Shown piece after piece: positions 20,090-30,595 of a stretch of DNA of 64,000 nt (position 1 is its first letter; every line of letters begins with the position of its first letter). The translations under genes were made by a program, and so were the position numbers. Source of the DNA: Acanthosepion lycidas (taxonomy: Eukaryota; Mollusca; Cephalopoda; Sepiida; Sepiidae). Location of the stretch: NCBI GenBank assembly GCA_963932145.1, contig OZ010573.1:23794765-23858764 (forward strand), given 5' to 3'. A model generated the notes under the pieces. That model searched no databases, had not been told where the DNA came from, and saw nothing but the letters and a program-made list of their open reading frames with translations.

Positions 20090-20535
20090 ACTAAAAACTA
20101 CCCAAATTATTTTTACTAAATTGAGAGAAGTTTCAGACATTTTATCTTTCAGTGCAATTACAATTAAAATATTTTAGCTTATTCCCATCTCAGGTTGAAA
20201 CACTAATTCCCATACGATCACTGAAGTTAATTGCTATTTATTGTTATTAAATGAAACATGAACAAAAGCTCTCAATAATGAAAATAGATGTTTATTAAAC
20301 TAGATTTCTTTTGTTGAAATCCTCACAGTATTTATATCATACCCGGAAGTTAGGCCACTCTCGGTTACTCAAAACACTCCTACCGAACCTGGATTTCAGT
20401 GATCGTCACCTATTCAAAGGACTAGTCTAAAAAGAAAACACAAAACCATCAACAAAACCTTTTTCCGGTGGAAAATTATATCTGCAAACTTTATATAATA
20501 CACTTCCACATTGCCCTAACAACATATGCCTGAAT
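20090..20535. other. No recognisable feature
   Basis: AT-rich sequence between two repeats. A short segment at 20340-20420 is more balanced in composition but shows no family signature. Confidence 0.4.
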
Positions 20536-20539
20536 TAAT

Positions 20540-21012
20540 TTAATAATAATAATCACCATTCAGGACCCGTGTCTCTGACCAGGACCTTCTGACATGAGAG
20601 CAACAACACTTCACCTGTTCAGCATGAGGACTACAAGTGGATGTGCTCCCACTCCCCCCGCCACCAACAGCAGCAATAGTCGTAGCCACTACAGTCGTCA
20701 TCTACACCAGCAGTAACAGCCGAAGCCGTTGTTTTCGCAGCCACCACAGTTGTCATCTACAGCAGCAGCAGACATAGCCATCGTCGTTCCACCTTTGTCC
20801 TCATCATCACCATGGACCCATGACTGACCAGGCTCCGCTTTCGTACTCTGCATAACCAGCAGACCTACAAGCTGCCAGCAAATCTGCTTTCGTCCATTCA
20901 GCCAGATTACAAGACCAGAAGCCTGCCTGATCCAGAGACGACTTTTACCTCATCTCCAACAACACTCAGGATTTGTATTCATTGTCCTGCCGAAATAAAA
21001 TTTGGCATATAA
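20540..21012 (+). other. GC-balanced block ending in AATAAA, unknown
   Basis: Composition changes abruptly to about half GC, with CAG/CCA-rich runs such as CAGCAGCAGCAGACATAGCC near 20760. It ends with GAAATAAAATTTGGCAT at about 20990-21006, a polyadenylation-like signal. No frame is open throughout. It could be a non-coding terminal exon, or the 3' part or LTR of an unrecognised retroelement. The flanks give no target duplication that I could find. Confidence 0.35.
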
Positions 21013-21024
21013 CTTAACCTTTGG

Positions 21025-22065
21025 TTTGTTTGGGTTTTATAGCATATCAACCACTGTGGGTTATTTAATGCCAAATCCAGTTTATATGAATTTTAAATGC
21101 CTATTTTGTATGGAATAAAAAATGTATAGCTGGCAACATTATTGTTTAAAAAAAAACGTATAGCTGGCAACATTATTCCTTTACAAAAAAAAACGTATAG
21201 CTGGCAACATTACATTTTTTACAAAAAAACGTATAGCTGGCAACACTACTCTTTTACAAAAAAACGTATAGCTGGCAAAATTACTTTTTTACAAAAAAAC
21301 GTATAGCTGGCAACATTACTTTTTTTACAAAAAAACGTATAGCTGGCAACATTACATTTTTACAAAAAAACGTATAGCTGGCAACATTACATTTTTACAA
21401 AAAAACGTATAGCTGGCAACATTACATTTTTACAAAAAAACGTATAGCTGGCAACATTACTTTTTTACAAAAAAACGTATAGCTGGCAACATTACTTTTT
21501 TTACAAAAAAACGTATAGTTGACAACATTACTTTTTTTACAAAAAAACGTATAGCTGGCAGCACTACTCTTTTACAAAAAAACGTATAGCTGACAACATT
21601 ACTTTTTTACAAAAAAACTTAGAGCTGGCAACATTATTGTTTCAAAAACTTAGAGCTGGCAACATTATTTTTCTGAAAACATTATCTGAGACCTTGCTGT
21701 TGGATGCAGTTTATCGCCGTACCCAGGACGTGGATGTAATTTATCATCAATACCCAGGACACGGATGTAGTTTACCGTCATACCCAGGACACGGATGTAG
21801 TTTACTGTCATACCCAGGACATGAGTAAAACTTGGAAAACTAGGAGTTCACTATTTGCCCATAGCTGGGACCCTAACAGGTGTTACCACCCCGGGTCAAG
21901 GTGGACCTGGGAACACCAGCAATTAAGAGGTGGTTCCACGCTCCTCAAAACCTCCAGATCAGAGGCCTTGCTGTTGGATGCAATTTAACGTCATACCCAG
22001 GACGCCTCATTGGGGGGGGGGGTCTTACCCCTCTACAGAGGTGCAGTCGGCGTATTCTAAAGCCC
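21025..22065 (+). repeat. VNTR-bearing repeat family, expanded copy with two minisatellites
   Basis: After the 'tttgggttttatagcatatc' start, a 34-36 bp unit (core AACGTATAGCTGGCAACATT plus a T-run and A-run) repeats about 16 times (21118-21665). A second array of about four 30-bp units (core TACCCAGGACACGGATGTAG) follows at 21718-21825. The constant part, 'actatttgcccatagctggg' to 'aattaagaggtggttcca', occupies 21848-22010 and closes with another partial 30-bp unit. Short frames here are repeat artefacts. Confidence 0.85.
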
Positions 22066-22138
22066 CAGCCGACAGGGCCACCTTTGGTTTCTGTCATTCT
22101 TGTCTTGTGTTGTAAGTCACATTTTTTCCATACATTTT

Positions 22139-22425
22139 ACTAGCAGAGTTAACGTACTTGTTGGCCCGCAACATTTAGTATTGCTGAAGTTATCACCTAC
22201 ATTTTTGTCCAGGTTTACAAACTCGACATTTCATTCAATTTCGCAAACCAACTGATGAAATTTGAATAAGCTGATTTGTCTGAAAAAATACTTTACAAAA
22301 ACCCTATCCTACCTGTTTGCACTTCTCCCAAAAATGTGGTTTCGATCAGTCAATTTACTGATATTTTAGAGAGTGTGACAGACAGAGATTAACAGAAGTC
22401 ACAGAATTCTATATATATAGATTGT
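22139..22425 (+). mobile_element. Short RTE-tailed element starting ACTAGCAG
   Basis: It starts ACTAGCAGAGTTAACGTACT and ends with 'agacagagattaac' and TTCTATATATATAGAT. Short elements with this start and a TATATAGAT end are common non-autonomous partners of RTE-like LINEs. A related one starts at 49058. Confidence 0.6.
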
Positions 22426-22439
22426 TTCTGAATTTCCGG

Positions 22440-22775
22440 GATGAAAAGTTATCATTATTTACATGTTAACCCTATTGTCCTCATCTTCGATATTGTTATC
22501 ATGGCATTTCAATCATTGTGCCTTTTGGCCTTCATCTTGCACTTGTCAATTCATGAAGCCTTCAGGTAATTTAAAACTGAACCATTTATTTAATTTCTGG
22601 GAGCAGATATCTCCTTGGGTTCTTATTTAGTATGGCTCAGTTATGGCTCACCCCATTTCTACTGAGTCCAAATACACACTGCTTAGTTCAAGGATTTAAC
22701 TCCCATTTACTATATCACCAAAATACTAAATCAATGCTTTAATTCACTAATCTATTGACCAAACATCTACCTAGG
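22440..22775 (-). mobile_element. tRNA-headed short element, diverged copy
   Basis: On the plus strand it starts with the complement of the tail ('atttacatgttaaccctatt', 'gtcctcatcttcgat'), continues with a decayed 'catgaagccttcaggta' module, and ends with a B-box complement (22690-22710, 'agttcaaggatttaactcc' region). The order matches 16060-16350 on the minus strand. Confidence 0.5.
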
Positions 22776-23068
22776 CTTTTGCTTACCATATTTAGTGGTA
22801 TCTGAGGCCCACAAGCATAAAAAGTCAAATCCATTTCAGTAGGAAGCAATGACAAAAATAAATTGTTAGATTCTACTGTCAATTTAACAGGAATTTAATT
22901 CAAGTTCATAATTTGGTTCAGTTAAGTTTCATAAATTACAAATTACCAAAATTATTTTTTACATTATTGGTATCTATCCCTTATCTTTGTTGTTAATATT
23001 ACATTGATAAAAAAAAAAGAACAAAGATTAAAATGTAAGTCTGAATGTAAATAATTTAAATAATGATA

Positions 23069-23684
23069 CCATAATTCCCCATGTATAATATGCTTTTTCC
23101 AAAAAAATAATAAGCAAAATCAGGGATGCATATTATGCACAACTACAAAAAAAATCTTTAAAAAATTGCTGTAAAATAAAATAAGAATTATCCTAAAATT
23201 AAATTAGAATAATATTATTCTATGTTTATGATGTAATGGAATAACCCACACCCCCATGAATGGTTACATTATAGGTAGCATGTACTTATAAAGTCAACCG
23301 TCTACAAGAGAGATGACGAGTGAGCGAGACGACGCAAACACATTTGACCTTCCAATTAGTGGCAGTCACTACTAGATTGACCTGTGTGTATAACTGTACC
23401 GTATTTCATATTGTACTTGTTGTGTACAATAAACCTTTTTTCTAGTATCCACCTGGTGTTATGTGTTTATTCCCTTAGCACGAAATATAACAGTTTAAAA
23501 CCATTTTTAAAATAAGAGTAGGAAATGCTGGCCATAATGAAATTAGAGAGGTACAATATATAGGGTTTGATTACGAAACAACGGGTGGGTATTATGCATG
23601 AGTAGAAGAATTTTCCCACACTTTCAGCACAATTTTAGGGGTGCACAAAATGGATGAAGGCGTATTATACATGGGGAATTACGG
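23069..23684. mobile_element. MITE with 25-bp inverted ends (host of a solo LTR)
   Basis: The left end, CCATAATTCCCCATGTATAA, and the complement of the right end, CCGTAATTCCCCATGTATAA, continue for about 25 bp and are flanked by TA at 23067-23068 and 23685-23686. Removing it restores the interrupted tandem-repeat unit (…AATGA-TA-ATTCTTCATTCC…). Its own length without the nested LTR is about 347 bp. TA duplication suggests a Tc1/mariner-superfamily partner. Confidence 0.8.
23229..23492 (+). mobile_element. Solo LTR (264 bp) with 5-bp target duplication
   Basis: The segment runs from TGATGTAATGG to GAAATATAACA and is flanked on both sides by GTTTA (23224-23228 and 23493-23497). It has TG...CA ends and an AATAAA signal at 23428-23433 with a T/G-rich stretch after it. 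Its composition is more balanced than the surrounding MITE. The size, ends and 5-bp duplication fit a Ty3-like or Bel-like solo LTR left after recombination. No coding sequence is present. Confidence 0.75.
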
Positions 23685-24047
23685 TAATTCTTCATTCCAG
23701 AAATTCAGACAGAAGGCATTCACATAACAACAATGACAGTGAGGATATTAGCCTGAATGTAAATAATTCAAATAATGATAACACCTCAATCCCAGAAATT
23801 CAGACAGAAAGCAAAGATAATTACAATAAAGATGAAGATATTAGTTTCAATGTAAATAATTTAAATAATAATAACTCTTCATTCCAAAATATTCAGACAG
23901 AAGGTGATCAGATGATAATAACAACAAAGATGAAGATATTAGTTTCAATGTAAATAATTTAAATAATGATAACACCTTATCACAGAAATTCTAATATTTG
24001 GAGGGAAAAATGTGTTTTGTATGGTCTTGGAGTTTTGTGTGTATATA

Positions 24048-24901
24048 CAGTGTGCGATGGGTAAATTGTCACCATCTTATATTTTTAATTTTGCACATGA
24101 GCATTGTTTGTTTTTGATTTTGTCAACTACACAGTATAGTAGGATCAGTTCGGCACCATCTGTGAGTAAAAGAGCACCATGATGCAGAAATTTGGAAACG
24201 GCATACTTAGCATTTGCACTGGAAGCACCAATATGAACATTTCAGAGTGCTTGTAGGTCAATCTGAGGACAGTTGAGAGGATTCAAAAAGAGTTGGATTA
24301 TGTATTCAGTCAACATCATGGTGTTTGGCGTGATCACTAATAATGGCAGCATTGTACCTCAATTGATCTTCCTACAGGGCCTCAGATTCAATATGGAAGC
24401 CTACATCAAGTGCCTTGAAGAGGTAGTACTGATCTGGGTCAAGAGGGTGGCTGCTGAAAGACCCAATGTCTAGCAACATGACTCTGCACCATGCCACACA
24501 AGCAGGAGAACCCAGTCATAGTTGTCAGATAGTTTCTGCGACCACATCACCACTTATATCTGGCCACCTAACTCCACAGACTGCAACCCTCTTGATTATG
24601 TGTGGGGTGCAGTTGAGGGAGAGACCAACAAAACTCTTTGTAATACCAAAGATGAACTGAAGGCAAGGATTATGGCAGTATTCACCAACTTAAACAAGGA
24701 TACCACCCAAAAGATTTGCTGAAAATTCTGGAGTCATCTGGAGATTGGTTGAAGCCAATGGTGATTTTATTGAAAAAAATTTATTCTTTAGTATTTCAAG
24801 ATATTTTTGTGTTATTTTGGTAAATATAACTGTTAAAATTAAATGTCTGAGTTATTTTCATTTTTGCATAATATAGATGACAATTTATCCATTGCATTCT
24901 G
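24048..24901 (+). pseudogene. Mariner-like deletion derivative with C-terminal transposase half, copy A
   Basis: Inverted ends (CAGTGTGCGATGGGTAAATT at the left; near complement at the right) are flanked by TA (24046-24047, 24902-24903). The interior encodes the catalytic half of an IS630/mariner transposase in broken frames: 'NIMVFGVITNNGSIVP', 'LEEVVLIWVKRVAAERP', 'HDSAPCHTSRRTQS' (second catalytic D), 'WPPNSTDCNPLDYVWGAVE' (third catalytic position in the NPLDY block). The N-terminal DNA-binding half and first catalytic D are missing. Length is 854 bp; intact relatives are usually about 1.3 kb. Confidence 0.85.
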
Positions 24902-24909
24902 TACATATG

Positions 24910-26215
24910 TTCTGAGGATAGATTTTTATTTTTTACCTGTTTTGAGCATTCTAACTTATTATGTTTTGTCTTGACAGCCAGGAAGAAGAATAGCTGAAAA
25001 GCATCGGAACATATTTGAGAAATGAGTGCAATGAGGTTTGCCTTCAATAAAAAGAAGAAATTAAGAAGAGGAAGGAGAAAAAAAAAACAAGTTAGGAGAG
25101 AGGAGAGTAAAAGGTTTCTGTCATTATTGAGTTTGTCTTGTTCTCTCTGGGACATTGTGTCAAAGTGTTATAGCAGTAAAGATTATGCTGTCATCAGCCA
25201 GAGTTCAAATTCAGATAGGACCAGATTTCAAATCTTGTCTGTGTTTGCCACTTCTTCCAATTCATTCTGGTGTGTTTATTTATTTATTTTTTTGCAATAA
25301 GTTATAGAAATGCTTCTTGAAAGGTTTGAAACATTCAGTTTTTCTTTAATCAACTCAACTGCCACTTTATACAAGGTTAAGCAATTTGCCCATCACATTG
25401 TCGAGGGTTTGAACACATCAATAAGAAAAGGGGAAAAAAAAATCTTGTTTCTCCTCTGAAATTTTGTCATCATGCCAGTTCAGTTGAGGTCATCTGCTTC
25501 TTCCTAATAGGATTGCGTCTTCTGCTTGAAGGAACCATTTCCTAAATATGATTTTTAGCCAATTTCTTTGAAAAACATGGAAATTGGAAGGAGAATGATA
25601 AGGGAGAATCAGCTTGATATAACTGTAGTTGATGGGTCAACATCTCCAAGACTGAGAGATTTAGATTGAACAAGAATGCATTCAAAGATAACAGAATACA
25701 AAGACAGAAGAGAAGAAGAGAGATAGGATGAAAAGAAGAAAAGTTCAGAATAAAAGACAGAAGGAAATATTTTTATATGAGAAAGAAAGAAGTAAAATTA
25801 AAAAAGAAAAATGTAAAAGGTTAACGTGAAAGAAACAATAACAAATGAAAAACTGTATCTTATAACAGACTGATTGCTATATAATGGTCATGAAAGAAAA
25901 ATAATTTTTTAACCTTTTTAATTGAATTTTCAGCAATATTCAAAACTAATTGTGATAAAACAATCAAGAGTAATTTCGCTTGCTTTATAATTATCTCCCT
26001 TTGAAGAACTCTTTCATTTGTAGAGGACTATAAATAGTCACTATGCTGGTATCAATTATTCTAAGCAGAATAAAACTTTCTTAAGCCTACTCTTGCTCTC
26101 TTTGTTATTACATTTATTTAGTTTTTATTTTATTCTTATGTGAAGAAAAAATTTAATGATTATAAATCATTGACTAAATGTGATTGAATTAAGCAAAATG
26201 TTGATTGATTTGTTT
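24910..26215. other. No recognisable feature
   Basis: A 92-codon plus frame (25022-25300) begins with a lysine/arginine-rich low-complexity run and shows no family signature. The rest is AT-rich and increasingly purine-rich. Confidence 0.4.
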
Positions 26216-26219
26216 TTTA

Positions 26220-26700
26220 AAAGCATGTGAGAGATGAGAAAGTTCTACAGTAATCAGGAATTACAAGGAAAACTGTTGATAATAATCAGAAAAAAAAAAC
26301 AGTTGAAAGTTTTAGGATACATAATAAGAGCATTTACAGGATATTATTTAAGACAACAAAAGCAGAGGTAAGCATTGAAAAAAAATATTTAATACATTTA
26401 TGCAAATGAACATAGGATCCAGTACCACAAAGAGAAAAAGGTGCCATAAAAAGATAATATTACTGAGAGCAACAAAAGACAGAAAGCTGTGGAGAGCCAT
26501 AATCGACCACAACTTCACAGAACAAGTCACATAGAATAGTTACTTAACAAGTTTGAGCAAATGGATGGAGGAACAACACACACAAATAGAAAAAGTTATC
26601 ATAAAAGAGAAAATATTACTGAGAGCAACAAAAGACAGGAAGCTGTGGTGAGCCATGATCGATCACATTCTGAAAGAATATGGCACAGTAAAGATTCATT
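26220..26700 (+). mobile_element. RTE-like LINE 3' end, internally duplicated
   Basis: The family phrase GAGAGCAACAAAAGACAG..AAGCTGTGG occurs twice (about 26466 and 26622), each followed by 'agccat(a/g)atcgacca' and a 3' end. The spacing of about 156 bp points to a tandem duplication of the terminal part within this copy, or two overlapping insertions. Confidence 0.6.
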
Positions 26701-27180
26701 TGATATTTATCTTTACAGAGTATAGGTACTGAAAGTGGATTGATTAGTCTGTTGTCCTGATTTGAGCAGTCTTTACATAACCAGTTTCCTTGTAGATAAG
26801 CACCCTTCAGTATGTCAAGTAAAATATTGATAATGACTCATCTCAGTCACTATCTGCTCCTGTATTAGTTGATTTTTGTTACCTGTTATGAGACAGAGGA
26901 ATGCATTTTGTAATCAACATGCTCAGAGGAGATATAAAGAGAGAGAAAAATATAAGGACCATGAGGATGGAGAGAAAGAAGAAAATAGAGAGAGAAAGAG
27001 AGGAGGGTTATTGAGTGTAAGTATAAAAATTAACAAATAGAGGAGGGAATTAAAAAGAAAGATGTGAAGCCAAGTGAAGCATGAAATGAGCAAAAAAGAG
27101 GAAGAAACATAAGGACATATGAGAGGGTAACAAGACAGGGAAAAAAGAGAGGAATAAAAACAGAAAATGAAAATGAACTA

Positions 27181-28693
27181 AATAAAGAAAAAAGAGAGAA
27201 GTGGGAGGGTAAGAGACATGAATAAAAGAAAGAAAAATTAAATAAAGAAAGAAGAGAGAAGTGGGAGGGTAAGAGACATGAAGAAAAGAAAGAAAAATTA
27301 AATAAAGAAAGAAGAGAGAAGTGGGAGGGTAAGAGACATGAAGAAAAGAAAGAAAAATTAAATAAAGAAAGAAGAGAGAAGTGGGAGGGTAAGAGACATG
27401 AAGAAAAGAGAAAAATTAAATAAAGAAAGAAGAGAGAAGTGGGAGGGTAAGAGACATGAAGAAAAGAAAGAAAAATTAAATAAAGAAAGAAGAGAGAAGT
27501 GGGAGGGTAAGAGACATGAAGAAAAGAAAGAAAAATTAAATAAAGAAAGAAGAGAGAAGTGGGAGGGTAAGAGACATGAAGAAAAGAAAGAAAAATTAAA
27601 TAAAGAAAGAAGAGAGAAGTGGGAGGGTAAGAGACATGAAGAAAAGAAAGATAAATTAAATAAAGAAAAAAGAGAGAAGTGGGAGGGTAAGAGACATGAA
27701 GAAAAGAAAGATAAATTAAATAAAGAAAGAAGAGAGAAGTGGGAGGGTAAGAGACATGAAGAAAAGAAAGAAAAATTAAATAAAGAAAGAAGAGAGAAGT
27801 GGGAGGGTAAGAGACATGAAGAAAAGAAAGAAAAATTAAATAAAGAAAGAAGAGAGAAGTGGGAGGGTAAGAGACATGAAGAAAAGAAAGATAAATTAAA
27901 TAAAGAAAAAAGAGAGAAGTGGGAGGGTAAGAGACATGAAGAAAAGAAAGATAAATTAAATAAAGAAAGAAGAGAGAAGTGGGAGGGTAAGAGACATGAA
28001 GAAAAGAAAGAAAAATTAAATAAAGAAAGAAGAGAGAAGTGGGAGGGTAAGAGACATGAAGAAAAGAAAGATAAATTAAATAAAGAAAAAAGAGAGAAGT
28101 GGGAGGGTAAGAGACATGAAGAAAAGAAAGATAAATTAAATAAAGAAAGAAGAGAGAAGTGGGAGGGTAAGAGACATGAAGAAAAGAAAGAAAAATTAAA
28201 TAAAGAAAGAAGAGAGAAGTGGGAGGGTAAGAGACATGAAGAAAAGAAAGAAAAATTAAATAAAGAAAGAAGAGAGAAGTGGGAGGGTAAGAGACATGAA
28301 GAAAAGAAAGATAAATTAAATAAAGAAAAAAGAGAGAAGTGGGAGGGTAAGAGACATGAAGAAAAGAAAGATAAATTAAATAAAGAAAGAAGAGAGAAGT
28401 GGGAGGGTAAGAGACATGAAGAAAAGAAAGAAAAATTAAATAAAGAAAGAAGAGAGAAGTGGGAGGGTAAGAGACATGAAGAAAAGAAAGAAAAATTAAA
28501 TAAAGAAAAAAGAGAGAAGTGGGAGGGTAAGAGACATGAAGAAAAGAAAGAAAAATTAAATAAAGAAAGAAGAGAGAAGTGGGAGGGTAAGAGACATGAA
28601 GAAAAGAAAGATAAATTAAATAAAGAAAAAAGAGAGAAGTGGGAGGGTAAGAGACATGAAGAAAAGAAAGAAAAATTAAATAAAGAAAGAAGA
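27181..28693. repeat. 60-bp satellite, about 25 copies, open in both strands
   Basis: The unit contains GAAGAGAGAAGTGGGAGGGT, then AAGAGACATGAAGAAAAG and AAAGAAAAATTAAATAAA, with near-perfect identity. Since 60 is a multiple of 3 and no stop is present, it yields open frames of 452 codons (+, repeat KLNKERREKWEGKRHEEK) and 492 codons (-, SLFNFSFFSSCLLPSHF). Unit variants are ordered: E/D at one codon and R/K at another show that a D-K unit is followed by a D-R unit four times in five, giving higher-order blocks of 3-4 units. A 2-bp deletion near 27408 and a stop-creating change near 27223 put the first copies in other frames. I regard it as a satellite, not a protein. Confidence 0.9.
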
Positions 28694-28869
28694 GAACAAA
28701 AAAGAGAAAGAAAGACTAGGATAAATGAAAAGGCAAGAAGACCAGTGAAAGAATGAAAGATGATGAAATGTTGATTAAATAAACAGAAAAACAAAAAGAG
28801 AAAGAAAGACTTAGACGTGACAGGGTAAGAAGCCATGATAGAAAGAAAGAAAAAAGAAGGAATTTAAGC

Positions 28870-29165
28870 ACAGTTAGGTCTCTTCATTTTACTGTTGAAA
28901 TTGGTAGTGTAACCATAGGTTCTATGCTAACAGATTTTTCTCTCACACTTCTCACTTATGCAGCTCTCTTCCAGCTTCTTGCTTTCCTGTCAACTACAAT
29001 CTTCAAAAATTGAAATGCAATTTTCATTTATCATCTTTTGTCTTCCTGAATCCTGTTCCTTTATTGACCTTTCTCTTCAATAAGGTTTTCTCAGATTCTT
29101 TCAGTAACCCCTTGCATCTTAGTGGCTTTATTGTCTTAATTGGGGAGGTGGTGAAATGATGAAAG
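28870..29165 (+). mobile_element. 3' end of the YADD-type LINE
   Basis: Phrases 'ttctctcacacttctcactt', 'gcagctctcttccagcttct' and 'ttcaaaaattgaaatgcaat' match the C-terminus and 3' end at 63320-63400, and 'aaccccttgcatcttagtgg' matches the tail. It lies as a mixed-composition island in the purine block, so it is an insertion. Confidence 0.75.
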
Positions 29166-29254
29166 AAAGAAAGAGGAACTAAATAAAATAAGAATAAAAC
29201 AAAAAAGACGAACAAAGTGTAGGTGAAGTGAGAAGGTAAAACAAAGAAAAGAAA

Positions 29255-29345
29255 GATGAAACATTGTGAATATGGCAATAAAGATGATCACAACAGTCTG
29301 AATAATATAAATAATTACCATAACTTATCTCAGAAATATAGACAG
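29255..29345 (+). mobile_element. Tail fragment of the tRNA-headed element
   Basis: Contains GATGAAACATTGTGAATATG, 'aaagatgatcacaacagtct' and 'gaataatataaataa', matching 19285-19341. It starts just 3' of the CTGAAGA module, so only the last part of the tail remains. Confidence 0.55.
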
Positions 29346-30169
29346 ATAATGAAAATTTAAATAAATAAATAAATAAAAACAAAAAAGAGGATAAGTGGGT
29401 TGTAGATCCATTTATAGATAATTGTGGATCAATGGATTTGTGCTGAGAACTTATATTCCACATTCAGAAGGAATAAATTTCAACATGTGGATACATGTTT
29501 ATATATTTTATATAAAAACATGATTCACAAAAGAGAGAAAATATACTAGTATGTACACATATGGTTAAAAAGAAAAAATATTTGTAATGTTCAGGGAAGT
29601 GTGCATGTGTATGAGTGTGTGAATGCACGGGATGAACTGCATGGCCAGGTGACTAACTTACCTAGAAGGAAAGACTAGACAAGATTTCTACCTGTCATAT
29701 TCTAGAAGGAAAAGAAAGTAAAAGAGACTATCTCCATTCTTTTATAGTTCTGAAAAGGTACCATTTAATGGTTATCATGGAAGACAAGATGGGAGTAATC
29801 CCTGCAAGTCAGAGAATAAGAAGACATAAAGAAAGGAAAGAAGGAAAAAAGAAAGAAAGAATGAAGCATAAGAAAGTATTCGAGAATGATATAAAGAAAG
29901 ACGAAATAAGGGGAAGTGTGAAAATAGGAAGAAAGAAAGGCACAGACACTAAAGGGAAAGTGAGAAATTGAGAAAGAACTCAAAGAAAAAAGAAAGAAAG
30001 AAATGTGTAAATAAAAGTAGGAGAAAAAAAAAATAAACATGAAAGAAAAATAAAAAGAAAGAAAGAGGAATAAAATAAAAATACAAAGAAAGAAAAAGTG
30101 ATATAATGGAAACTAAATAAAGTGTGAAACAGGAAGAGAAAAAAAAATGAAAAAAGGAAAAAATCAGAA

Positions 30170-30595
30170 AGTAAAAAGAAAGAAAACGAAAAAAAGAAAG
30201 TAAAAGGAAAGACAAGGAAAAAAAGAAAGTAAAAGGAAAGACAACGAAAACAGAAAGTAAAAGAAAAGACAGCGAAAAAAAGAAAGTATAAGGAAAAAAC
30301 AATGAAAAAAAAGAAAGTAAAAGAAAGACAAGGAAAAAAGAATGTAAAAGGAAAGTCAACGAAAAAAAAGTAAGTAAAAGGAAAGACACTGAAAAAAAAG
30401 AATGTAAAAAGAAAAACAAGGAAAAAAAGAAAGTAAAAGGAGAGACAACGAAAAAAAAGAATGTAAAAAGAAAGACAATGAAAAAAAGAAAGTAAAAGGA
30501 AAGACAAGGAAAAAAGAAAGTAAAAGGAAAGACAATGAAAAAAAAGAAAGTAAAAGGAAAGACAACGAAAAAAAGAAAGTCAAAGGAAAGACCTG
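30170..30595. repeat. Tandem array of ~26-31 bp purine units
   Basis: The unit is AAAGTAAAAGGAAAGACAA plus a short A-rich linker with GAAA. About 15 imperfect units were counted by eye. Frames reading FFSLSFLLLSF on the minus strand are artefacts. Confidence 0.8.

Larger units (their letters stand above)
23015..24000 (+). repeat. Tandem repeat (about 90-95 bp, in-frame units) split by a MITE
   Basis: The unit contains GAAGATATTAGTTTCAATG, 'aatttaaataatgataacac' and CCAGAAATTCAGACAGAA. Three units lie at 23687-24000 and part of one at 23015-23066. The units keep one frame (for example DISFNVNNLNNNNSSFQNIQ), so a 99-codon open frame exists, but its start codon lies inside the MITE. The MITE is inserted between the two parts. 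Confidence 0.75.

Noticed and set aside
27358-28836. 492- and 452-codon open frames on opposite strands
   Set aside because: Both are produced by the 60-bp satellite, whose length is a multiple of three and contains no stops. No start context, splice signals or non-repeat protein sequence support a gene.
29655-29720. Minus-strand 40-nt segment between a very good acceptor (ctttccttttccttctag) and donor (TAG|gtaagt)
   Set aside because: All three frames contain a stop, so it cannot be a normal coding exon. The repeated cttctag phrase in the pyrimidine-rich strand explains the signals.
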